DNA of 10,685 nt, taken from contig PABS01000065.1 in assembly GCA_002699325.1 (NCBI GenBank), positions 20,983 through 31,667 on the forward strand. The letters are read 5' to 3'. Shown in pieces: positions 1 to 7,600 of this stretch. The stretch is from Ponticaulis sp. GTDB taxonomy: Bacteria > Pseudomonadota > Alphaproteobacteria > Caulobacterales > Hyphomonadaceae. Positions within the stretch are counted from its first letter, which is position 1, and the number at the start of each line of letters is the position of its first letter. The translations under genes were made by a program, and so were the position numbers. A model generated the notes under the pieces. It had not been told where the DNA came from. It searched no databases and saw only the letters and a program-made list of their open reading frames with translations.

Positions 1-257
1 CCCTGTCTGTAGGGCGCCAGAAAATCTTCCTTCCCGGCCAGAAGGTAACCGCGCATTCCGGTTTCCATGTCGACAGCTGCCGCGACAATGTCATCGGCAT
101 TGCTCAGCGCTTCATGTGTGTGATTAACCCAGGCAGACGTCTGTGTGATCTTACCAATGCTGTTCAGAGATACAGCGCCAAGCATCATCATCAGGATGAG
201 CGGAACCGCCATTCCGATCAGAATTTTCTTTTTCGTGCTTATAGAAGCCCAGTTCAT
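1..257 (-). CDS. Methyl-accepting chemotaxis protein, N-terminal fragment with CHASE3 sensor domain
   Basis: The minus strand reads an open frame from an ATG at 257-255 to the window edge (85 codons, C-terminus outside). It opens with a short basic cytoplasmic stretch (ISTKKK), then one hydrophobic segment at about residues 13-32 (ILIGMAVPLILMMMLGAVSL), then a periplasmic part containing ETGMRGYLLAGKEDFLAPY, the hallmark of a CHASE3 sensor domain. This order is that of a membrane chemoreceptor or sensor kinase; methyl-accepting chemotaxis proteins commonly have it, but the signalling domain that would decide lies beyond the edge. A Shine-Dalgarno sequence AAGGTGG (complement of 266-272) sits 8 nt before the ATG and fixes the start. 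The gene reads away from the tRNA and the island and is most likely host chromosome. Confidence is high for a CHASE3 membrane receptor and moderate for MCP rather than histidine kinase. Confidence 0.8.
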   Translation of the reverse strand, partial: MNWASISTKKKILIGMAVPLILMMMLGAVSLNSIGKITQTSAWVNHTHEALSNADDIVAAAVDMETGMRGYLLAGKEDFLAPYRQ

Positions 258-742
258 TTTCACGGCCACCTTGTATATGTCCGGCACGCTCGAAACAGGC
301 GTGGTCGGAGGAGTTAACAAAGGCCGAAATACACGAAACCTCTTAATCTGCGGTGGGCTGTGATCGGTGAAGTTTTACAGATTAGTGCAGAATCTCGAAA
401 GAATAATCGATACCCGCAGTTAATAATAGAAATGTTTCTACTGACAATACTTCCCGTCCGGGGGTATCGAAGCTTAATGCCGCCCACTCTGACTGAACGG
501 ACCGTGAAATATCCAGCTTGCTTGGTCTGAGAAATTACACCCAGCGCGCCTTGGCGCAGGAAGCTTTTCGCTCGCCCTCCCAAGAATGAGTTCGATGCTG
601 AAGTCCTGCTGCTCAACGCTGTAGGCGCCGATACTATGAGCGGCGATTCTCTCAAGATTGGGGACGTTTCGATCTTCGTGAGCGCTGAGAACAGACCTCA
701 GACGTCAAACCCAAAATAATACAAGTATTTCAGAAGTTTAAA
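258..742. other. Intergenic region between chemoreceptor gene and tRNA remnant
   Basis: This 485-bp stretch has no convincing complete gene on either strand. It must hold the chemoreceptor promoter (minus strand), but no clear -35/-10 pair could be picked out. A 6-2-6 inverted repeat, TAGAAA-TG-TTTCTA (427-440), lies in an AT-rich part and could bind a regulator. A short CTGAG...CTCAG hairpin (685-701) has no T-run and is not called a terminator. A possible decayed coding remnant at 531-719 is listed separately. Confidence 0.5.
531..719 (+). pseudogene. Possible 3' remnant of a protein gene (unrecognised)
   Basis: One plus-strand frame is open from just after a TGA at 528-530 to a TAA at 717-719, 62 sense codons, with no plausible start codon or ribosome binding site at its head. 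From about 582 the translation is very protein-like (FDAEVLLLNAVGADTMSGDS, then LKIGDVSIFVSAEN), with balanced hydrophobic and acidic residues and mostly G/C third bases. It could be the tail of a gene whose 5' part was lost, ending convergently 24 bp from the CCA end of the tRNA remnant. The family is not recognised. The alternative is a chance open frame, which is quite possible at this length. Confidence 0.25.
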
Positions 743-787
743 TGGCGCACCCATCAGGATTCGAACCTGAGACCTCTGCCTTCGGAG
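743..787 (-). tRNA. 3' fragment of tRNA-Arg(CCG), likely island attachment site
   Basis: Read on the minus strand this is the 3' part of a tRNA: anticodon loop CTCCGAA (787-781, anticodon CCG), anticodon 3' stem GGCAG, five-base variable loop AGGTC, T-arm TCAGG-TTCGAAT-CCTGA, acceptor 3' strand TGGGTGC, discriminator G and encoded CCA (745-743). The matching 5' anticodon strand CTGCC, the D-arm and the acceptor strand GCACCCA are absent; homology stops at the anticodon loop. Tyrosine integrases commonly recombine in this part of tRNA genes, and an integrase gene starts 179 bp away on the missing-5' side. The fragment is therefore read as the attachment-site copy left on the chromosome side, the functional tRNA being rebuilt at the other end of the island. 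It should not be a functional tRNA itself. Confidence 0.85.
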
Positions 788-796
788 CTGGTTCAT

Positions 797-824
797 TGCC
801 CTATCCGAATTACGCGATAGGGCA
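797..824. repeat. Perfect 9-bp inverted repeat next to the attachment site
   Basis: TGCCCTATC (797-805) and its exact complement GATAGGGCA (816-824) flank a 10-nt spacer. It starts 10 bp inside the island from the point where tRNA similarity ends. It may be a binding site for the integrase or a directionality factor, or a hairpin in the integrase leader. It has no T-run and is not a typical Rho-independent terminator. Confidence 0.6.
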
Positions 825-892
825 CGCCAGAGTGAGATAACCACCTGAAAATTGTTGATTTTTAGAATCCTCTCTCCGAAATCCCTATCCGA
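799..892 (+). repeat. Direct repeats CCCTATCCGA between attachment site and integrase (candidate arm sites)
   Basis: The 10-mer CCCTATCCGA occurs at 799-808 and again at 883-892, with a third, inverted copy of its core CCCTATC at 816-822. The second copy is enclosed by CTCTC (872-876) and GAGAG (891-895). Repeated short sites between an attachment core and its integrase gene are typical of arm-type integrase binding sites or excisionase sites. The assignment is an inference from position and repetition. Confidence 0.4.
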
Positions 893-965
893 GAGTATGC
901 CCGAATTTGCCGCCAAGTGCTTACGTGGTACTTACGCGAAGTCGGGTCCGGCAGGGACTGGAACA

Positions 966-2288
966 ATGGCGAAGATCACCAAGCGGGTCGTTGATACGGC
1001 TGAAACAGGCACCAAAGATTACGTCATTTGGGATGATGAACTCCCTGGGTTTGGTCTACGCGTCTTCGCATCCGGGAAGAGAAGCTATGTGATTCAGTAT
1101 CGATCAAGAGGACGTTCGCGTCGCTATACGATAGGTCTGCATGGCGTATGGACTCCGGAGGCCGCACGTCGTGAAGCGAAAGCGCAACTTGGCCGGGTCG
1201 CTCATGGTGACGACCCCGCCGAAGAACGGGAAGAAGACCGGAAGGCGCTTACCATCAAGCGGCTCTGCGAGCAGTACATCGCCGACATGGAAGCTGGCCT
1301 CATCTTAGGGAAAGGCGGCCGGCCGAAGAAGGAGACCACCATTGCCACCGATGTCGGCCGTATCCGCAGGCACATCATTCCTCTTCTTGGGACACGACGT
1401 GTGCGGGACATCACAAAGCCGGACATGAACAATCTGATGAAAGACATCATTGCCGGTAAGACGCGCGTGTCCATGAAAACCGAAAAGCTCCGTGGCAAGG
1501 CCATCGTTCGCGGCGGCCGCGGCACAGCGATCCGGACCATGGGCCTGCTCGGTGGCATTTTCTCTTATGCCGTCGAGGCTGGCGTGATTGAGCACAACCC
1601 GACGCATGGTCTCCGCAAACCGAAATACCAGGTCCGTGACCGAAGGCTCAGCGAAGCCGAGTATCGGGTTCTAGGCGGCATTCTTCGCGAGGCGCGGGAG
1701 AGCGACCACTACCGCATACACGCCGATATCCTCAGGCTGATCGCGCTGACTGGCTGCCGTCGCGGAGAAATCATAAATCTCAAATGGAGCGAGGTCGATC
1801 TTGAGGGTAGCTGCCTGCGGCTGATCGATAGCAAGGAGGGATCTTCCGTCCGTCCTGTCGGATTGCCTGTTATCGAGTATCTCGAAGACGAACGAAAGCG
1901 GCGGGCAGGCACGTATGTCTTCCCCGGCAAGGGCTTGGACAACGCCGTCGGGAACTTCCCACAGAGTTGGAAGAAAATGTTCAAGGACACGTCGCTTTGG
2001 GACGTAACCCCTCACGTTTTGCGACACAGCTTCGCGAGCATCGCGAACGACCTGGGCTTCACAGAGATCACGATCGCCGCCCTCATCGGTCACGCTAAGG
2101 GATCCGTCACGAGCAAGTACGTCCATACGCTGGATTCCACATTGATCATGGCTGCGGACACCGTGTCTGGCTACGTGAAGGCGCTACTCGAAGGGGTCGA
2201 GTTCAGGCGGAACACCTACACGCTGGATCGGCAGTCCCGACAGAGCGCAATTAATCAGATGCTTACGGAGGCGAAACCGACAGTTTAA
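966..2288 (+). CDS. Tyrosine recombinase / phage-type site-specific integrase (DUF4102 N-terminus)
   Basis: This 440-residue tyrosine recombinase would integrate and excise the island at the tRNA-Arg. The N-terminus (LPGFGLRVFASGKRSYVIQY, about residues 29-48) is the arm-binding DUF4102-type domain found in tRNA-targeting integrases. A SAM-like core-binding domain follows at roughly 100-225, and the catalytic domain at about 230-415 has R265 (TGCRRGE), H350-x-x-R353 (HVLRHSF), H376 (LIGHAKG) and nucleophile Y385 (TSKYVHT). All expected active-site residues are present, so the enzyme looks intact. The ATG at 966 is chosen because it begins the conserved MAKITKR start seen in relatives; upstream in-frame ATGs at 852 and 897 would add residues without family resemblance, although the ribosome binding site before 966 is weak. 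The gene points into the island, away from the attachment site. The frame past its TAA stays open for 33 more codons. Confidence 0.95.
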   Translation: MAKITKRVVDTAETGTKDYVIWDDELPGFGLRVFASGKRSYVIQYRSRGRSRRYTIGLHGVWTPEAARREAKAQLGRVAHGDDPAEEREEDRKALTIKRLCEQYIADMEAGLILGKGGRPKKETTIATDVGRIRRHIIPLLGTRRVRDITKPDMNNLMKDIIAGKTRVSMKTEKLRGKAIVRGGRGTAIRTMGLLGGIFSYAVEAGVIEHNPTHGLRKPKYQVRDRRLSEAEYRVLGGILREARESDHYRIHADILRLIALTGCRRGEIINLKWSEVDLEGSCLRLIDSKEGSSVRPVGLPVIEYLEDERKRRAGTYVFPGKGLDNAVGNFPQSWKKMFKDTSLWDVTPHVLRHSFASIANDLGFTEITIAALIGHAKGSVTSKYVHTLDSTLIMAADTVSGYVKALLEGVEFRRNTYTLDRQSRQSAINQMLTEAKPTV

Positions 2289-2460
2289 CTCCAGGAAGTT
2301 CTCGATGAATTTTTGAAATCGCCCTGTTCAGCTTCTGAATTTCTCCCACAATTAGATCTGACAGCCATTTCCGAGCTATCTGCCAAATAGGGCGGCTAGT
2401 TATATTTTGATGAATTCAGAGTGCCACGGTGTGCGCCCCAAAAGTCATGCGGGCCCCACC

Positions 2461-3600
2461 CTAATTCATCCCTACAGCATTTAGTATAAAAGCTATTGCT
2501 CTATCGGCCTGTCGAAAATCTGAAAAGCGGCCAAAGCTGAAACGTATACACTCCGACGCGGCCCCTCGATCAATTCCCATCGCACTTAGAACATGTGAGG
2601 GCTCCATCGTCCCTGACGAGCAGGCTGACTGTGTCGACGCTGCTATGTGGGGCTGCAGACGCGCCAATAGATCGGCCGCGTTTTGCCCCTGAAAATGCAT
2701 CAACGCATTTCCAGGGTGACGGTCTTTCCGCGCACCAACCAAGTTAGCAATTTGTTTTTCTTCAAGCTGTTCAACAAATCGATCTTTGATTGAAGCAATT
2801 CGCTCGCGCTCAATCGGTCCATCAATCGAAACGAGCCGGCAAGCTTCGCCGAATCCTACAATGAGCTCGGTAGGCATCGTCCCGCCGCGCCGCCCACCTT
2901 GTTGACCGGCACCCATGACAACGGGTCTCACAAACTCAGACACACCGGGACCTGTTAAGAGCGCCCCGATACCTTTGGGGCCATAGAGCTTGTGTGCGGA
3001 AATCGTCGCGAACGGGATGTCTAGATCAAGAAGGTTGATGTCCATTGCGAGAGGGGCCTGAGCAAGATCTGCGTGAAACAGGACGCCACAGGATCTGCAG
3101 AGCGCTGCTATTGCAGCGAGCTCTGCGATTGCCCCATTCTCGTTGTTGACGCCTATCACAGAAACAAGCGCTGTCTCATCGCTTATCATTGCGCGTAGTT
3201 TGTCATGGTCTGGCGCTCCTCGCTCATCGAGTGGAATGTGCTTTACTGTCAAGCGACTACTGTTCGCTTCGTTGCGGATGGACCCATGATCCGCCGAACC
3301 GATCAGAACCTCGGTCCGCCCCGTTTGGGATGCGATTGCTCTCGCCGCATTCAGCGCCATCGCGTTTGCCTCACTCGCGCCTGATGTGAAGATCACATCA
3401 TCAGCCTGTAGCCCAAAAAGAGCGGCAACCTTTGAGGCGGCGGCGTCAATTGCCGCGGCCGCTCGCCAACCAAGCACGTGATCAGCCGCATGTGGGTTAG
3501 CGAAGTGCGTCGCAAACGCCGCCTGCATCACCCGCAGGACACGATCGTCCAATGGCGTTGCAGCCTGATAGTCGAGGTAGATGGTATCACCGACTTGCAT
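2461..3600 (-). CDS. sspA: Cysteine desulfurase, SspA/DndA/IscS-like, sulfur donor for DNA phosphorothioation
   Basis: This is a PLP-dependent cysteine desulfurase of 379 residues, a normal length for the IscS/NifS class. It takes sulfur from L-cysteine as an enzyme persulfide. Visible features are the N-terminal IYLDYQAATPLD, H105 (SADHGS, PLP stacking), D178 and Q181 (FHADLAQAP), the Schiff-base lysine K204 (SAHKLYGPKG), GQQGGRRGGT near 232-241, and the catalytic cysteine C327 in the mobile loop (QSACSSGT). An in-frame ATG lies further upstream at 3675, but the ATG at 3600 has a good GAGGA (complement of 3605-3609) 4 nt away and starts just before the conserved core. The gene is divergent from a DUF4007/ATPase/PAPS-reductase operon, the arrangement expected for SspA with SspBCD, so a dedicated role in phosphorothioation is inferred over housekeeping Fe-S assembly. 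The enzyme may also load the Fe-S cluster of SspD. Confidence 0.85.
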   Translation of the reverse strand: MQVGDTIYLDYQAATPLDDRVLRVMQAAFATHFANPHAADHVLGWRAAAAIDAAASKVAALFGLQADDVIFTSGASEANAMALNAARAIASQTGRTEVLIGSADHGSIRNEANSSRLTVKHIPLDERGAPDHDKLRAMISDETALVSVIGVNNENGAIAELAAIAALCRSCGVLFHADLAQAPLAMDINLLDLDIPFATISAHKLYGPKGIGALLTGPGVSEFVRPVVMGAGQQGGRRGGTMPTELIVGFGEACRLVSIDGPIERERIASIKDRFVEQLEEKQIANLVGARKDRHPGNALMHFQGQNAADLLARLQPHIAASTQSACSSGTMEPSHVLSAMGIDRGAASECIRFSFGRFSDFRQADRAIAFILNAVGMN

Positions 3601-3613
3601 AGGGTCCTCAATA

Positions 3614-3630
3614 CTGGACGATGTCTCCAG
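3614..3630. promoter_or_regulatory. Candidate operator 1, CTGG-N9-CCAG
   Basis: CTGGA-CGATGTC-TCCAG is the centre of a 7-7-7 inverted repeat (TACTGGA 3612-3618, TCCAGTA 3626-3632) in the divergent spacer. It shares 13 of 17 bases with a second site at 3652-3668. It overlaps the candidate -35 box of the sspBCD promoter and lies just upstream of the sspA Shine-Dalgarno, so a bound protein could affect both directions. In sspA mRNA the dyad could also fold next to the ribosome binding site. No regulator gene is visible in the window. Confidence 0.5.
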
Positions 3631-3643
3631 TACCTTGTATAAC
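3615..3643 (+). promoter_or_regulatory. Candidate sigma70-type promoter for sspBCD
   Basis: TGGACG (3615-3620, 4/6 to the -35 consensus) and TATAAC (3638-3643, 5/6 to the -10 consensus) are 17 bp apart, which would start transcription near 3650 and give a leader of about 27 nt. The -10 box lies between the two CTGG-N9-CCAG sites. The complement of the same stretch (GTTATAC) could serve the divergent sspA gene, but no matching -35 is convincing. Confidence 0.4.
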
Positions 3644-3651
3644 TTTTCCTG

Positions 3652-3668
3652 CTGGATGACATCCCCAG
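3652..3668. promoter_or_regulatory. Candidate operator 2, CTGG-N9-CCAG, next to the sspB ribosome binding site
   Basis: CTGGATGACATCCCCAG repeats the architecture of the site at 3614-3630, with the same half-sites and the same 9-bp spacing, 38 bp away. It also holds a 5-1-5 palindrome, GGATG-A-CATCC (3654-3664). It falls at or just after the predicted transcription start and touches the sspB Shine-Dalgarno (AGGAGG 3667-3672). A repressor bound at both sites would bracket the -10 box. Confidence 0.5.
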
Positions 3669-3676
3669 GAGGCAAA

Positions 3677-4615
3677 GTGAGAGCTCAAGAACTGAAGAAC
3701 GATCAGTATCGCCCATCCTTTTCGGGGCATGAGACATTTCCTTTGCGCTACGGATGGCTTCAAAAAGCCTATCGCGCGGTGAGCGGAGCTCCGTCCCCTA
3801 AGGACGCGGTCCATGTGTTCCGCGACCCGGATTCTATCGCGCGTTTTGGCGTCGGCCGTAACATGGTGGGCGCTATACGGTATTGGGCAACCGGCGCCGG
3901 AATCCTCGATGAAACAAATGAAGGGCTCGTAACGACATGGCTCGGCGATATGCTGTTTGGTCGCGATGGAATTGATCCCTTTCTTGAAGAAGACTCATCC
4001 CTTTGGCTCCTGCATTGGCATTTGGCTTCGCGCCCCCGGCTGACGTCGGCTTATTGGCTCTTCAACGAGTTCCGCGGCGGAAGTTTTGTCAGGCAAGATA
4101 TCGTCGAAGCCTTGCTAGCCCTTGCGCAGGATTGCTCATGGAGTCGCGTGGCCTCGACGACTGTCGACCGAGATCTTCAATGTCTGCTCAGAACGTATAT
4201 TGGCGGCCGCGGCTCAAGCGATGCCGGAGATTCCATTCTTGCTGAACTCGGGTTGATCCGCCCGATGGACAAACAACGATCAAGGCTTTCGCGCGGTCGA
4301 AAGCCGAGCCTGCCTGATGCTGTTTTTCTTTTTTGCCTCAATGAGTTTTGGAGAAATTCCGCACCGGCCCAAAACACGATGTCATTTGAAAACGCGGCAT
4401 ATGCGCCGCGATCCCCGGGCAGGGTCTTTCTGCTCAATGATGAAGACATCGCTGAACGACTCGAGCGCCTCGAAGAGATATCAGGTGGAAAACTTGGCTG
4501 GTCGGAAACGGCAGGATTGCGGCAGATCATCCGAAGCGGCCATCCTTCAATCGACTTCGAGCGTAGCACGCTTCGCAACGCCCTTGCTTGCCCTCAAATG
4601 CGGGAGGCTGCATGA
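3677..4615 (+). CDS. sspB: DUF4007 family protein, SspB-like DNA nickase component
   Basis: This 312-residue protein has the conserved blocks of the DUF4007 family: FSGHETFPLRYGWLQK (15-30), FGVGRNMVGAIRYW (57-70), DPFLEEDSSLWLLHWHL (100-116) and TTVDRDLQCLLRTY (161-174). SspB of the Ssp phosphorothioation systems belongs to this family and is reported to nick DNA, the step that opens one strand for sulfur insertion; the function here is by homology. The start is the GTG at 3677, because a perfect AGGAGG lies 4 nt upstream. In-frame ATGs at 3581 and 3656 would run the gene back over the operator region or into the 5' end of sspA. The stop overlaps the next start by ATGA, so sspB and sspC are translationally coupled. 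No signal peptide or membrane segment is seen, so it should act in the cytoplasm on DNA. Confidence 0.85.
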   Translation: MRAQELKNDQYRPSFSGHETFPLRYGWLQKAYRAVSGAPSPKDAVHVFRDPDSIARFGVGRNMVGAIRYWATGAGILDETNEGLVTTWLGDMLFGRDGIDPFLEEDSSLWLLHWHLASRPRLTSAYWLFNEFRGGSFVRQDIVEALLALAQDCSWSRVASTTVDRDLQCLLRTYIGGRGSSDAGDSILAELGLIRPMDKQRSRLSRGRKPSLPDAVFLFCLNEFWRNSAPAQNTMSFENAAYAPRSPGRVFLLNDEDIAERLERLEEISGGKLGWSETAGLRQIIRSGHPSIDFERSTLRNALACPQMREAA

Positions 4616-7600
4616 GCGATACCGTCACAATCACACCGAGATTTCGCCGTTCAGTACGGATCGATTCCGATTTTGCTTCTGTCACGGCTGTTGACGGCTT
4701 CTACTGTCCACCATCATTTCAAGCCGCAGTGACCTTCATGGCCGCGCATGTCGCTGACACTGAACAAGGCGCGTTTACATGGACTGGTCCCTATGGGGGC
4801 GGCAAATCGAGTCTGGCGCTTGCTCTCGCTTGCCTCTTTGGTGCGCCAAAGGCTGTTCGGGAACAAGCTGCGTCGTTGTTTGGCGATGCAGTCACAGCCG
4901 CCTTGAAAGCCGCGCTGCCACACTTTCCGGCTCGTTGGAGCGTTTTGCCACTCGTCACCGAACGCCGTTCCATTTCTGTACAACTCGCTGAGCTTCTGGA
5001 GCTTCCGACGGGCGCTACGCCAGCGGCTATTCTCGACGAAATCCAACGCAGATCAAAAGACCGCGGCCTCCTCCTTATTATGGATGAACTTGGAAGAGGT
5101 CTGGAAGCCGCTGCCGATGGCGCAGGTGACATCCATCTGTTGCAGGATATCGCTGAGCTCGCTTCCCGAAGCCAAGGCAGGCTGATCTTCCTCGGAATCT
5201 TGCATCAAGCCTTCGAGGAATATGCGGAACGCCTAAGCCGAAAAGCGAGAGATTCTTGGGCGAAAATCCAAGGCCGGTTTGTCGATATTTCGATCTCCGT
5301 TTCGCTAGAAGAGGCCATTGAGCTTATCGGCGAAGCATTGGGCCATCAACGCGCGGTCCGAAAAGCGCTTCCGCTGGCCGAAGCCTGCGTCGATTACCTT
5401 CGGCCAGCAAGGGGCAAATCCGACGCCAAACGTATGGCTGGCAAGCTCGCGCGGACAGCCCCGCTCCATCCCTTTACAGCCTGCCTCTTGGGGCCTTTGT
5501 CTCGAAGGAGGTTTGGTCAAAATCAGCGGAGCATATTCTCGTTTCTCAGCTCAGCGGAACCTTTCGGATTGCAGGACGCCCTGGCCAGCGAAACCATCAA
5601 CAGCGTCTATCCGCCCTATCTCCTGTGGAGCTACCTGCAAGCCAATTTCGAACCAGCTATCCTATCCTCCCCGGACGGACGACGGTGGGCGCTTGCGCAC
5701 GATGTCATCGAAAGGGCGATAGCTCGAGGAGCGAGCGATACCGAACTGAAGGCGCTGAAGACGATAGCGGTCTTGGATCTGCTCAAGGACAGGTCCGGTT
5801 TGACCACGCAGCCCGCGACTATCGCACTAGCACTCCACGAACTCAATCGGACTGACGTTGACAACGCATTGGCGCGCTTGGAACGGCAATCAGAAATCGT
5901 CTTTCGAAAACACACTGGCATTTATGTGCTTTACGCCGGATCAGATTTCGACGTCGAAGCAAGATTGCAGGAAGCAATCGCCGAGACGGGCGAGGTCGAT
6001 CTAAACCTAGTCCGGACTTTGGCCGACCTGCAGCCAATGCTTGCCAAGCGCCATCATGAGAAAACCGGAGCTATGCGATGGTTCGAGATGTCGATCGAAT
6101 CGGTGTCGGGGCTCGAAGCCTTGCCTAATCCAAAGCATCCCCAAGACACTGTTGGGCGCATTGTATTTCCTTTGCCGACGCAAGGTGAAACGCCTGAGGA
6201 AGCCTTTGACGCCTATGAACGCGCCATACGATCCTCCAAGTCTCATCCATTGTTCATAGGGCATCATCCTAACGCTAGCCAACTGCTTGAACTTGCACGT
6301 GAGTTGACTGGTCTAAGCAGCCTTGAGAACCGATTTTCCGAACTAAGAGGAGATCCGATAGCGCGACGCGAAATCGACTCGCGTATCGCCGAAGTACGCC
6401 AGAAACTCGAGGACAACTTACACGGCCTTATCGGAGAATGCTTTTGGTATGAGGGTACCAACAAGCCGAGGCGCCTAACTAAACGCCTCCTGAATGAGCA
6501 ACTATCATCCCGTGCAGACACAATTTTTGATGACGCACCCGATATCAGCAACGAGCTCCTAAACTGCTCAGAACCGTCTTCAAATGCCGTCAGCGCGCGA
6601 ACTAAGCTCATGAAGCGGATGGCAATGCGTGCATCCGAAGCAGACTTGGGATTCGAGGGCAAGAACTATCCCGCTGAACGGGGCCTATACATATCACTAC
6701 TGCAAGAAACAGGATTGCATATCGACGGAGAATATCGGGCGCCCAACCAGGGGGATAAACTGCATCCGCTATGGCGGGAGGCAGACACGATGCTTGCCAA
6801 TGCCGAACATGGCATCGTGACGGCGGATGAAATCATAGAGAGGTGGGGCGAGGATCCAATAGGGCTTAAAGCAGGCTTAGGCCCGGTGTTCATCGCAGCC
6901 TATATCTTGTCGCGGCGCGCTCGCGTCGCCGTCTATGGCGAAGACGTATTTCAAAGCAACTTCAATGAACTTTGCGTCGAATTTCTCGCAAGAAATGCTA
7001 AGGATATCGGCCTGCGCCGTGTTGAAATGGAAGGATTCATCGGCGAAACGCTTGAGGAATTGGGCAGCCTTTTGAAACTCAAAGAAGCAGCCGAACCCCT
7101 CCTTGTTGCGCAAACCATTATCGGGGAATTCGACGCGCTCGTGCCTTGGACCACCCGGACTCAATCACTTTCCCCGCAAACACTCCAGGTTCGGGAAATC
7201 CTCAAGCGGGCAAACGATCCAAACAAGCTCCTATTTGATGATTTGCCGCGCCTGACGGAACCGCTTCCGGACGGTCACTTTGACCCCAAAGCAACTGCCC
7301 TTCTTCTGAGGGACGCGCTGGCAGAAATGCGTGCGGCTTACCCCAAGGTTCTCGATGAACTCAAAGGTCTGATGCTACGTGAGCTTGATGTTCGTGGAGA
7401 AGCTGAAGAGGCCTTCCAGGATTTGCGCGAGCGTGCAGACAATATCCGACAGATTGGTGGCGACCTACGTCTTGAAGCGTTCGTGGGTCGGCTAACGCAG
7501 TTTCACGGAACACGTGAAGACATGGAAGGCGTTGCCAGCATTGCGGCCAATAAGCTGCCGCGCGATTGGAACGATGGAGATCGCGAACGCGCAGCAGTTG

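Noticed and set aside
314..655. Minus-strand open frame of 113 codons between chemoreceptor and tRNA remnant
   Set aside because: Composition is rich in Ser, Arg and Gly without domain-like patterning, there is no ribosome binding site, and it overlaps a more protein-like plus-strand frame.
788..830. Possible degenerate 5' half of the tRNA: the minus strand has GGATAGGGCA, close to a D-arm GGATAGAGCA
   Set aside because: The anticodon 5' strand CTGCC and the acceptor strand GCACCCA are missing, spacing is wrong, and the match is explained by the local 9-bp inverted repeat.
2327..2345. TTCAG-CTT-CTGAA hairpin after the integrase gene
   Set aside because: A five-pair AT-rich stem with only three T residues after it is too weak to call a terminator.
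2428..2460. Bulged hairpin (GGTG/CACC with GCCC/GGGC) immediately after the sspA stop
   Set aside because: No T-run follows on the minus strand, so a Rho-independent terminator is not supported; it could still be a weak RNA structure.
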